From: an uncultured Bacilli bacterium
GTDB taxonomy: Bacteria; Bacillota_I; Bacilli_A; RF39; UBA660
DNA: 40,535 bases
Direction: 5' to 3'
NCBI GenBank assembly: GCA_944372545.1
Contig: CALVZO010000031.1
Coordinates: 1 to 40,535 of the forward strand
Part shown: piece by piece, positions 17,310 through 24,169 of the stretch
Layout of the letters: each line of letters begins with the position of its first letter
Position numbering within the stretch: position 1 is the first letter of the stretch
The notes under the pieces: model-generated
The model's database searches: none
What the model saw: only the letters and a program-made list of their open reading frames with translations
What the model was told of the DNA's origin: nothing
Program-made: the position numbers and the translations under genes

Positions 17310-18497
17310 ATGTTAGAAAAAGTAATATTTTTAAAATATGGCGAGTTATCAACTAAGAAAAATAATATTAATTTCTTTTTAAAACAATTAGAAAGTAATA
17401 TTAAATTTATATTGGATAGTGAAGATATAATTCTATATGATTGTGGGAGAATGTTTATCTATCCTAAAAATGATTTTCAAAGTACATTAAGGAAATTACA
17501 AAATGTATTTGGTATTCATGAAATAAATATTGCTTATAAAAGTTTAGATAGAAGTCTTGATGCTTTAGAAGATAATGTTATTAATTTATTAAAAGATAGG
17601 GAATTTACTACTTTTAAAGTTGAAGTTAAAAGAAGTGATAAAAATTATGAATATGACAGTATGAATTTAAGAAAAATAATAGGTAGTTATATTTTAAAAC
17701 ATACAAATAATAAAAAAGTTGATGTCAATAATCCAGAAATAATAGTAAATATTGAAATTAGAAAAAAAGAAGTTTTAATATATTTTGATAAAGTTAAAGG
17801 TATTGGTGGTTATCCAGTTTCTTCTTTAGGTAAAGGACTTCTTATGTTAAGTGGGGGAATTGATTCTCCAGTTGCTGGTTATCTTGCTATGAAAAGAGGA
17901 ATAAAAATAGAAGCAATTTATTTTGAAAGTCCACCTCATACTAGTCAAAATGCCAAAGATAAAGTAGTAGAACTTGCAAGATTACTTTCAATATATAATA
18001 ATGATATTAAATTACATGTAATAAATTTTACTAATATTCAAGAAGCAATTTATAAAAATATTCCGCATGATTACTTAATTACTATTATGAGAAGAATGAT
18101 GTATAGAATAAGTGCTATAGTAGCGGCCAAAGTTAATGCCAAAGTTTTAATAAATGGGGAATCTATTGGTCAAGTTGCAAGTCAAACTTTAACTAGTATG
18201 AAAGTTATAAATGAAGTTGTAAAAATACCTGTTATAAGACCGGTTGCGTGTTTTGATAAATTAGAAATTATTAATCTAGCCAAAAAAATAGGAACCTATG
18301 AAACAAGTATATTGCCTTATGAAGACTGTTGTACAATATTTGTACCAAAACACCCAGTTATAAATCCATTAAGAGAAAAATGTTTAGAGTATGAAAAATT
18401 AATTAATTATGAAGATTTAATATATGAATCGATTAAAAATAAAGAAGTTATTCATATAAAAAATGAAGAGTCTAATACTTATAGTGATTATTTATAA
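17310..18497 (+). CDS. thiI: tRNA 4-thiouridine sulfurtransferase ThiI
   Basis: ThiI adenylates and thiolates U8 of tRNA and, in some bacteria, helps make the thiazole of thiamine. The 395-residue protein has an N-terminal ferredoxin-like and THUMP region (about 1-165) and a PP-loop ATPase domain with LSGGIDSPVAGYLAMKRG (about 180-197), the YFESPPHTSQNAKDKV motif and NGESIGQVASQTL. No rhodanese extension is present, as in Bacillus ThiI, which takes sulfur from NifZ. It starts 2 nt after the desulfurase-like gene, so the pair is coupled. A 10-bp inverted repeat (18474-18483 with 18493-18502) spans its end but has no U-run. Confidence 0.94.
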   Translation: MLEKVIFLKYGELSTKKNNINFFLKQLESNIKFILDSEDIILYDCGRMFIYPKNDFQSTLRKLQNVFGIHEINIAYKSLDRSLDALEDNVINLLKDREFTTFKVEVKRSDKNYEYDSMNLRKIIGSYILKHTNNKKVDVNNPEIIVNIEIRKKEVLIYFDKVKGIGGYPVSSLGKGLLMLSGGIDSPVAGYLAMKRGIKIEAIYFESPPHTSQNAKDKVVELARLLSIYNNDIKLHVINFTNIQEAIYKNIPHDYLITIMRRMMYRISAIVAAKVNAKVLINGESIGQVASQTLTSMKVINEVVKIPVIRPVACFDKLEIINLAKKIGTYETSILPYEDCCTIFVPKHPVINPLREKCLEYEKLINYEDLIYESIKNKEVIHIKNEESNTYSDYL

Positions 18498-18540
18498 GTA
18501 TTAAAAGTATTATTTAAGCCATAATATAAATGGTGATATA

Positions 18541-18696
18541 ATGCTTAAAAATGAAGAATATAATGAAGGCTATTTTAAGAAGAAAATATTAAGTCAATTT
18601 AATGTAAGTGATAATATATTAAGTAGTGATTTAAATAAAAAAATAAATGAAGTATTTAAGAGCAAAAGACATGAGCGAGTGAGTAAAAAAAGATAA
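18541..18696 (+). CDS. hypothetical 51-residue basic protein
   Basis: ATG at 18541 with GGTGAT five bases upstream, the spacing used by neighbouring genes, and a stop at 18694-18696. The protein is lysine-rich and polar (starts MLKNEEYNEGYFKKKI, ends HERVSKKR), with no signal or membrane segment. I do not recognise it. It lies between thiI and ackA and its last codons overlap the terminator at 18673. A real small gene is supported by the ribosome binding site and low-GC Bacilli-like codon use, but conservation is unknown. Confidence 0.5.
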   Translation: MLKNEEYNEGYFKKKILSQFNVSDNILSSDLNKKINEVFKSKRHERVSKKR

Positions 18697-18716
18697 ATTT
18701 TTTCCATCGCTCTTTT
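18673..18716 (+). terminator. terminator before ackA
   Basis: GAGCGA (18673-18678) pairs with TCGCTC (18707-18712); an inner A-run and T-run extend the hairpin, and TTTTATTT follows. Confidence 0.6.
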
Positions 18717-18717
18717 A

Positions 18718-18746
18718 TTTACAAAACTTAAGAAGTACTTTATAAT
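18718..18746 (+). promoter_or_regulatory. SigA promoter of ackA
   Basis: TTTACA (18718-18723), 17-bp spacer, perfect TATAAT (18741-18746). The leader is only about 12 nt before the ATG at 18765. Confidence 0.75.
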
Positions 18747-18764
18747 GGTAATAGAGGTGTGATT

Positions 18765-19943
18765 ATGAATATATTATCTGTAAATGCTGGTAGTTCATCT
18801 TTAAAATTTACTTTAATTGAACTTCCATCAAGAAATGTACTAGCCAGTGGCTTATTTGAAAAAATAGGAATGACTGATAGTATGTACACTATTAAATTTA
18901 ATGGTGAAAAAATAACAAAAACAACTAATTTATATGACCATTCAGTGGCAGTTTCTAAATTAATTGAAGAATTATTAGAAAATAATATAGTAGATAGTTT
19001 AGAAGAAATTGAAGGAGTAGGACATAGAATACTTCATGGAGGAAGTGAATTTACGAAGTCACTTATTTTAAATGAAGATATTTTACAAAGAATTTCTAAA
19101 TATAATGAGTTAGGGCCACTTCATAATCCTGCTAATATTATGGGAGTTAAGGCTTTTATGAAAGTGTTACCTAATGTTTTAAATGTTGGAGTATTTGATA
19201 CAACTTTCCATCAAACAATGGCAGAAGAAGAATATTTATATCCAGTACCTTATGAGTGGTATACTAAATATGGTATTAGAAAATATGGATTCCATGGTAC
19301 AAGTCATCGTTTTATTTATAAGACTATTTCTGAATACTTTAAAAGAGATGATTTAAAAGTTATATCATGTCATATTGGTAATGGTGGTAGTTTGTGTGCT
19401 ATAAATGGAGGAAAAGTAGTTGATACAACAATGGGATTTACTCCTCTTGCGGGAATTATGATGGGAACTCGTTCTGGTGATATTGATCCATCAATTATTC
19501 CTTTTGTCATGAAGAAAACTGGTAAGACTGCAGAAGAAATAGTAAATGATTTAAATAAGAAAAGTGGTTTACTAGGAATAAGTGGAATATCTTCTGATAG
19601 TAGAGATGTTGAAAATGCTTCGAAAGAAGGTAATGAAAGAGCAATTCTTGCCCAAAATATGTATGCGCAAAAAATTGCTAATTTCATAGCGATGTATAAT
19701 AATTTATTAGATGGTGCCGATGTTATAACTTTAACTGCCGGAGTAGGAGAAAATTCTTCTGTAATGCGGAAACTTATTTGTGAAAGAATTAAAAGTTTAG
19801 GAGTTTTAATTGATGAAGAAAGAAACAATTGTCGAGGTGAATTTAAGTTGATAAGCAGTGATAACTCAAAAATACCAGTTTATGTTGTGCCAACAAATGA
19901 AGAGTTAATGATTGCTCTTGATACAATGGAATTAATCAGTTAG
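18765..19943 (+). CDS. ackA: acetate kinase
   Basis: AckA converts acetyl phosphate and ADP to acetate and ATP, the main ATP-yielding fermentation step in such bacteria. Signatures are complete: NILSVNAGSSSLKF at the N-terminus, GHRILHGGSEF, GVFDTTFHQTM, RKYGFHGTSHR, CHIGNGGSL, the FTPLAGIMMGTRSGDIDP segment and LTAGVGENS. I take the ATG at 18765 rather than the GTG at 18759, because that GTG is the end of the GAGGTG ribosome binding site; the protein is then 392 residues. No pta gene is nearby. The nrnA-like gene follows closely and recX overlaps that, forming an ackA-nrnA-recX operon. Confidence 0.95.
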   Translation: MNILSVNAGSSSLKFTLIELPSRNVLASGLFEKIGMTDSMYTIKFNGEKITKTTNLYDHSVAVSKLIEELLENNIVDSLEEIEGVGHRILHGGSEFTKSLILNEDILQRISKYNELGPLHNPANIMGVKAFMKVLPNVLNVGVFDTTFHQTMAEEEYLYPVPYEWYTKYGIRKYGFHGTSHRFIYKTISEYFKRDDLKVISCHIGNGGSLCAINGGKVVDTTMGFTPLAGIMMGTRSGDIDPSIIPFVMKKTGKTAEEIVNDLNKKSGLLGISGISSDSRDVENASKEGNERAILAQNMYAQKIANFIAMYNNLLDGADVITLTAGVGENSSVMRKLICERIKSLGVLIDEERNNCRGEFKLISSDNSKIPVYVVPTNEELMIALDTMELIS

Positions 19944-19946
19944 GGA

Positions 19947-20924
19947 GTGATTATCATTATAAATAAAAGTATATTAAATAAAATTTATAAAACAATAAAA
20001 AAGTATGATGAAATAGTTATTGCTAGACATGTTGGACCAGACCCTGATGCCGTTGCTAGTCAAATTGCTCTAAGAGATTCTATCTTACTTACTTTCCCAA
20101 GTAAAAAAGTATATGCAGTTGGACTAGGAGTATCTAAATTTAAAACTTATGGTCTTCTTGATCATGTAGATTATAGTACTCTTAATAATCCTTTACTTAT
20201 TGTCCTAGATGTGCCTAATATGGCTAGAATTGATGGAATTGAGAATTTACAATATCAAGAAATTTTAAAAATAGACCATCACCCTAAAGAAGATATTAAG
20301 GGAGTAGTTGAATGGGTTGATGAAAAAAAATCTAGTACATGTCAAATGGTTTGCGAATTAATTTTAAATACTCGTTTAAAATTAAATACTAAAATTGCCG
20401 AAAATCTATTTTTAGGAATAGTTTCTGATAGTGAACGTTTTTCTTTAAAAAACACAACTTATGAAACTTTTGATACTGTAAAAAATTTATTAAAGGTTAG
20501 TAAAATAGATTTCACAAGTCTTTATGATATTTTATACACAAGACCATTTATCGAATATAAATTTATCGCATTTATTACAAATAATTTAGTAATTGATGAA
20601 AATAAAATGGGTTATATAAAAATAAGTGATAAAGATTTAAAAGAATATAATGTTGATTTAGCAACTCCTTCTAATTTAATTAATAATTATAATTTTATTA
20701 ATGAATTATTAGTATGGACTTTTATAACTGAAGATGTTAAAAATAAACAATATAAAATAAGCATTCGCAGTAGGGGACCAATTATCAACAAAATTGCTAG
20801 TAATTATAATGGGGGAGGTCATAAGTTTGCGTGTGGTGCCCGAATAAATACAATGGAAGAAGTTGATAATTTATTAAAAGATTTAAGTAAGGCTTGCAAA
20901 TTTTATGAAAATAAAGAGTTATAA
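19947..20924 (+). CDS. nrnA: DHH/DHHA1 phosphoesterase, NrnA-like oligoribonuclease / pAp phosphatase
   Basis: NrnA degrades nanoRNA and dephosphorylates pAp. The protein has the DHH-family order: RHVGPDPDAVASQ (motif I), LIVLDVPNMARID (motif II), KIDHHPKED (motif III), SDSERF (motif IV) and the C-terminal DHHA1 signature GGGHKFACGARI. The start is uncertain. GTG at 19947 is the only conventional start codon near the N-terminus, but it is inside the ribosome binding site GGGAGTG (19943-19949). ATT at 19956 is six bases from that site and may be the true start, giving about 322 residues. It follows ackA by 3 nt and its end overlaps recX by 20 nt. Confidence 0.85.
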   Translation: MIIIINKSILNKIYKTIKKYDEIVIARHVGPDPDAVASQIALRDSILLTFPSKKVYAVGLGVSKFKTYGLLDHVDYSTLNNPLLIVLDVPNMARIDGIENLQYQEILKIDHHPKEDIKGVVEWVDEKKSSTCQMVCELILNTRLKLNTKIAENLFLGIVSDSERFSLKNTTYETFDTVKNLLKVSKIDFTSLYDILYTRPFIEYKFIAFITNNLVIDENKMGYIKISDKDLKEYNVDLATPSNLINNYNFINELLVWTFITEDVKNKQYKISIRSRGPIINKIASNYNGGGHKFACGARINTMEEVDNLLKDLSKACKFYENKEL

Positions 20925-21633
20925 GAAAAAAAGTAATAATTTATATGAAATAACACTAGATAATAATGCTAAAATTAGTTTATATGCTGATGTTATTTTA
21001 AAATATAATTTATTACAAAAAAAGGAAATAAAAAAAGAAGATTTAGAAGAAATAGTAAAAAATAATAAATATTTAGAAAGTTATTATGTTGCAATAAAAT
21101 ATTTAAATAATAAATTAAGAGTAGAAAAAGAAATTAGAAAAAAACTAAGTAATTATGATAAAGAAGTTATAGATTATACAATAGATAGATTACAAAAAGA
21201 AGGTTATTTAAATAATTCTTTATATATAAGAAGTTATGTTAATGATGAAGTAAATCTTAAATTAACTGGTCCAGTAAAAATAAAAAATGATTTATTAAAG
21301 TTAGGATTTAAAGAAATAGAGATAAATAATTATTTAGATACTTTTAGTAATGAAGTATGGCTAGAAAAAATAGAAAAACATATTAAAAAAGCAATAAAAA
21401 ATAATCGTAATTATTCTTCACTTTTTCTAAAAAATAAAATAACAAATGATTTAATAAAAAAAGGCTTTTTAAAAAGTCAGATAAATACAATTATAAATGA
21501 ATATGAATTTAGTGATAATTTAGATATTTATAATAAAGAATATAATAAGTTAAAAAATAAATTAAGTAGTAAATATCAAGGAAGAGATTTAGAACTGCAA
21601 ATAAAAATGAGATTAAAAAAGAAAGGTTTTTAA
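20905..21633 (+). CDS. recX: RecX-family RecA regulator
   Basis: RecX binds RecA filaments and limits recombination. The 242-residue, strongly basic protein consists of repeated three-helix modules typical of the family: ESYYVAIKYLNNKLRVEKEIRKKL, then YTIDRLQKEGYLNNSLYIRSYVNDEV, GPVKIKNDLLKLGFKEIEIN and a final DLELQIKMRLKKKGF-type module. Firmicute RecX is about 260 residues with an N-terminal beta-strand portion, present here (NLYEITLDNNAKISLYADVILKYNL). The ATG at 20905 lies inside the end of the nrnA-like gene, so translation is coupled. No recA is in the window. Confidence 0.85.
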   Translation: MKIKSYKKKSNNLYEITLDNNAKISLYADVILKYNLLQKKEIKKEDLEEIVKNNKYLESYYVAIKYLNNKLRVEKEIRKKLSNYDKEVIDYTIDRLQKEGYLNNSLYIRSYVNDEVNLKLTGPVKIKNDLLKLGFKEIEINNYLDTFSNEVWLEKIEKHIKKAIKNNRNYSSLFLKNKITNDLIKKGFLKSQINTIINEYEFSDNLDIYNKEYNKLKNKLSSKYQGRDLELQIKMRLKKKGF

Positions 21634-21642
21634 AATAAGTAT

Positions 21643-21671
21643 TTGGCAAAATCCAAATAATATGATATTAT
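21643..21671 (+). promoter_or_regulatory. promoter of the first leader element before ttcA
   Basis: TTGGCA (21643-21648), 17-bp spacer, TATTAT (21666-21671). Predicted start at the GG of 21678. Confidence 0.65.
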
Positions 21672-21677
21672 TTTATT

Positions 21678-21739
21678 GGAAAGAAGACCATCTAGGAAAA
21701 CTTTTCACTTAAGTTTTTATGATTTAAGTGATTTTTTTT
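21678..21739 (+). ncRNA. candidate small RNA of about 60 nt (promoter, stem-loop, terminator)
   Basis: From the predicted start the RNA folds as a 5' stem GGAAAG (21678-21683) with CUUUUC (21701-21706, one G-U), then a terminator stem CACTTAA (21706-21712) with TTAAGTG (21724-21730) and eight T (21732-21739). No ORF with a ribosome binding site fits inside. The two stems share base 21706, so they compete slightly. A similar element follows at 21781-21845. It could be an sRNA, or an attenuated first leader of the ttcA gene. Confidence 0.5.
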
Positions 21740-21749
21740 GTTTATAACC

Positions 21750-21791
21750 TTGAATTTATATCTTGAAATAGATAATATTTTATGATAATAT
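21750..21791 (+). promoter_or_regulatory. overlapping promoter candidates for ttcA
   Basis: TTGAAT (21750-21755) with TAATAT (21773-21778) and TTGAAA (21763-21768) with TAATAT (21786-21791), each with a 17-bp spacer. GATAAT at 21784-21789 is an alternative -10. The second pair would start transcription at the GGAAAC of 21798. Confidence 0.5.
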
Positions 21792-21811
21792 TATTTCGGA
21801 AACAAAACCAG

Positions 21812-21845
21812 AAAGCCACTTAAATTAATTAGGTGGTTTTCTTTT
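21812..21845 (+). terminator. leader terminator (attenuator) before ttcA
   Basis: An 11-bp stem (21812-21822 with 21830-21840, two G-U pairs) followed by CTTTT, placed between the promoter candidates and the ttcA ribosome binding site at 21864-21870. Its position implies conditional readthrough. Confidence 0.6.
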
Positions 21846-21876
21846 ACCAAATTTTAATAGTTAGTGAGTGTTATTT

Positions 21877-22695
21877 ATGGAAAAATATAAAGAAATTGAA
21901 AGAAGTATTATAAAAAAATTTCGAAAAGAAGTATGGAGTAAAGTAATAAAAGGAATACAAGAATATGATTTAATTAAAGAAAATGATAATATAATGGTTT
22001 GTATAAGTGGAGGTAAAGATTCCTTTTTAATGGCTAAATGTTTACAAGAATTATTACGTCATGGCAAAATTAAATTTAATTTACATTTTGTTGTTATGGA
22101 CCCTGGTTATAAAAATAGTATTATTGCAAAAATTAAAACAAATGCTAAAACATTAAATGTTCCAATAGAAATATTTCAAACTAATATTTTTGCTATTATA
22201 GAAAAAGGTGCTTCAAAAAGTCCTTGTTATTTATGTGCAAGAATGAGAAGAGGTTACTTATATAGTAAAGCAGAAGAACTAGGTTGTAATAAAATTGCTT
22301 TAGGACACCATTTTGATGATGTCATTGAAACATCTCTTTTATCTATGTTTTATTCATCAGAAATAAAAACTATGTTACCAAAATTACATAGTGATAATTT
22401 TAATGGACTAGAATTAATTAGACCTCTTTATTTAGTAAAAGAAGAGGCAATTAATGCTTGGACTAAATATAATAATCTTGAATTTATTAACTGCGCTTGT
22501 AAATTTACAGAAGAAGAGAATATTAACGATAGTAAAAGAAGAGAAGTTAAAGAGTTAATTAATAAGTTAAGAGAAGTTAATAAAAACATTGATTTTAATA
22601 TTTTTAAAAGTTTAGATAATATCAATTTAGATTATGTTTTAGGGTATCGAAAAAATGATAAATACCATAGTTTTTTAGAAGATTATGACAAATAA
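21877..22695 (+). CDS. TtcA-family tRNA sulfurtransferase / PP-loop ATPase
   Basis: The family thiolates C32 of tRNA (TtcA) or related positions, with an iron-sulfur cluster and ATP activation. The 272-residue protein has the PP-loop CISGGKDSFLMA (about 44-55), PCYLCARMRRG (CxxC, about 111-121), LGHHFDDVIET, and a later cysteine pair in NCACKF. The CxxC plus later cysteine fit the cluster ligands of this family. The exact tRNA position modified in this lineage is unknown, so no symbol is given. I take the ATG at 21877, six bases after GTGAGTG, instead of the GTG inside that site. It is preceded by an unusual tandem leader with two terminators. Confidence 0.8.
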   Translation: MEKYKEIERSIIKKFRKEVWSKVIKGIQEYDLIKENDNIMVCISGGKDSFLMAKCLQELLRHGKIKFNLHFVVMDPGYKNSIIAKIKTNAKTLNVPIEIFQTNIFAIIEKGASKSPCYLCARMRRGYLYSKAEELGCNKIALGHHFDDVIETSLLSMFYSSEIKTMLPKLHSDNFNGLELIRPLYLVKEEAINAWTKYNNLEFINCACKFTEEENINDSKRREVKELINKLREVNKNIDFNIFKSLDNINLDYVLGYRKNDKYHSFLEDYDK

Positions 22696-22726
22696 AAAGA
22701 ATCTTCTTTTTTTATTCAGAAGATTC
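22693..22726 (-). terminator. terminator of prsA, convergent with ttcA
   Basis: GAATCTTCT (22699-22707) pairs with AGAAGATTC (22718-22726). On the minus strand a run of five T (22698-22694) follows. For plus-strand transcripts the T-run is in the loop, so it is mainly a minus-strand terminator. Confidence 0.65.
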
Positions 22727-23731
22727 ACTTTGATTTGCTAAATTGTTTAAATATATTCCATATTGTCTATCAAGTTCGCTATCATTAATTTTTAAATTAT
22801 ATAATTCTCTATAATATTTCATTGCATTTAGAAAAATATCTGTTTCAGTACTTAACATTTCATTTGCTAATGTATCAATTATTTCTTCTTTAATATCATC
22901 TAATTCTTCTTTTTCTTTGGAAGCATTGCGATAAATAATATGATAACCTAATTCAGTAGTAACAATACTTTTACTATATTCACCATCATTTAATTTATAA
23001 GCCGCATCAATTAATTCATCATATTCTTCAGATAAATCACCATAATTAATGTAACCTAAATTACCATCTTTATCTTTAGTAATTTCATCTTTACTATATT
23101 CTTTAACTAAAGATTTAAAAGTTTCTAATTTATTATCAGCATCATTTAATCTTTTAATAATATCATTAGCAATTGTCTTTGCTTCATTTTCTTTTTCAGT
23201 AACTTCATCATCTTCCATATCATCAGTAACATCTGGTGTAATTAAAATATGATAAACCTCAATATCACCTTTAACATCATTTTTGTAATAATCTTCAATA
23301 TCTTTATCAGTTACTTGCATTTTAGCATATTCTTCAACAGCATAAGAAGTCATAAAACTTAAATATAAATATTCTTCATAACCTTCAATACTTGTATAAC
23401 TAGTCTTTGCTTGAATATCACTAAGTAAGTCTTCTTCACTTCCGTATGATTCAATCATTGCATCTATGTAAGAAGATGCATATTCTTTTGCTGTATCAAT
23501 ATAATCAGCATATTCTTTTTCTAAAATATAAGTATCAATTAATTTAATTGTCGCTTCAAGACCGAAATTTTTCTTTAATTCTTCAAATAAATCTTCAGCA
23601 CTTATATGATATTCTTCTTCACCTTTCGTAAATGATACAACGGCTTCTTCACCATTTTGTAGTGTTGGTATTTTTCCACATCCACATAATAATAACAAAC
23701 ATATTAAACTTAATATTAAACTTTTTCTCAT
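22712..23731 (-). CDS. prsA: PrsA-like foldase lipoprotein (PpiC-type peptidyl-prolyl isomerase)
   Basis: PrsA is an extracellular, lipid-anchored chaperone that folds secreted proteins. The 339-residue precursor begins with a lipoprotein signal peptide (MRKSLILSLICLLLLCGCG) whose lipobox LCGC places the modified cysteine near residue 18. A SurA-like N-terminal helical region follows. The parvulin domain spans about 175-275, with EVYHILITPD, GNLGYINYGDLSEE, AAYKLNDGEYSKSIVTTELG and YHIIY. The sequence is very acidic, as usual for PrsA. GGGAGGAAAAA precedes the ATG, and a good promoter lies at 23752-23780. Confidence 0.9.
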   Translation of the reverse strand: MRKSLILSLICLLLLCGCGKIPTLQNGEEAVVSFTKGEEEYHISAEDLFEELKKNFGLEATIKLIDTYILEKEYADYIDTAKEYASSYIDAMIESYGSEEDLLSDIQAKTSYTSIEGYEEYLYLSFMTSYAVEEYAKMQVTDKDIEDYYKNDVKGDIEVYHILITPDVTDDMEDDEVTEKENEAKTIANDIIKRLNDADNKLETFKSLVKEYSKDEITKDKDGNLGYINYGDLSEEYDELIDAAYKLNDGEYSKSIVTTELGYHIIYRNASKEKEELDDIKEEIIDTLANEMLSTETDIFLNAMKYYRELYNLKINDSELDRQYGIYLNNLANQSESSE

Positions 23732-23751
23732 TTTTTCCTCCCAATAGTACT

Positions 23752-23780
23752 ATTATAACAAGAATAGAGCATAAATACAA
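23752..23780 (-). promoter_or_regulatory. SigA promoter of prsA
   Basis: Minus strand TTGTAT (23775-23780), 17-bp spacer, TATAAT (23752-23757). Confidence 0.7.
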
Positions 23781-23794
23781 ACAAATTAAGCACT

Positions 23795-23822
23795 CACACT
23801 TCAAATTATTAACCATAGATTA
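23795..23822 (+). promoter_or_regulatory. SigK-like promoter of the two micropeptide genes
   Basis: AC (23796-23797), 16-bp spacer, CATAGATTA (23814-23822), matching the mother-cell SigK pattern AC-N16-CATAnnnTA. In AT-rich DNA the -10 pattern alone is common, so the paired -35 AC and the downstream YjcZ-like genes are what make it credible. Confidence 0.4.
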
Positions 23823-23853
23823 TAAATGAATAGATATAAAGGAGGAGTGAAAT

Positions 23854-23940
23854 ATGTACTGTGGAAATAATGGAATTGGTGCAGCAATCATTTTAGTATT
23901 ATTTATTTTATTAATTATAATAGTAGGAGCTTATATTTAA
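23854..23940 (+). CDS. YjcZ-like 28-residue membrane micropeptide
   Basis: A very strong ribosome binding site AAAGGAGGA (23838-23846) precedes an ATG that opens a 28-codon gene. The peptide begins MYCGNNGIGAAIIL and continues as one hydrophobic helix (VLFILLIIIVGAYI). A short Gly/Asn-rich start followed by a FxLIVVLFILLIIVG-type helix is the pattern of the YjcZ family, often named sporulation protein YjcZ. Function is unknown. A second micropeptide gene follows after 23 nt and both share the terminator at 24088, so they form a small operon. Confidence 0.7.
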   Translation: MYCGNNGIGAAIILVLFILLIIIVGAYI

Positions 23941-23963
23941 GTTAATAAAAGGAGGTAAATATT

Positions 23964-24086
23964 ATGGCTTGCCAAAAAAATTGTGATAAAGAAAAATCGC
24001 ATAATCCCCAAAATAATTATGTGTTTATAGTATTAATACTATATATATTGTTAGCAATAATCATTGGTGGAAATTTATTTTATTAG
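23964..24086 (+). CDS. 40-residue membrane micropeptide
   Basis: AAAGGAGG (23948-23955) precedes an ATG opening a 40-codon gene. The N-terminal half is polar with two cysteines (ACQKNCDKEKSHNPQNN); the C-terminal half is one membrane helix (VFIVLILYILLAIIIGG). It resembles the preceding YjcZ-like peptide in layout but has a longer cytosolic or external head. I do not recognise a named family for this one. The strong ribosome binding site and shared operon make it a likely real gene, possibly a partner of the first peptide. Confidence 0.6.
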   Translation: MACQKNCDKEKSHNPQNNYVFIVLILYILLAIIIGGNLFY

Positions 24087-24087
24087 G

Positions 24088-24110
24088 AAAGAGGTTAAGC
24101 CTCTTTTTTT
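24088..24110 (+). terminator. terminator of the micropeptide operon
   Basis: AAAGAGG (24088-24094) pairs with CCTCTTT (24100-24106), 5-nt loop, with the T-run to 24110. Confidence 0.85.
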
Positions 24111-24112
24111 AA

Positions 24113-24141
24113 TTTACACTTTTTAGAAGTTATGTTAAAAT
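24113..24141 (+). promoter_or_regulatory. SigA promoter of the acidic repeat protein gene
   Basis: TTTACA (24113-24118), 17-bp spacer, TAAAAT (24136-24141). Confidence 0.6.
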
Positions 24142-24169
24142 AATCTCAATTATTTTTGGTGGGGGTATT

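Noticed and set aside
18474-18502. Terminator at the end of thiI
   Set aside because: The 10-bp inverted repeat is perfect but no U-run follows; left as a note under thiI.
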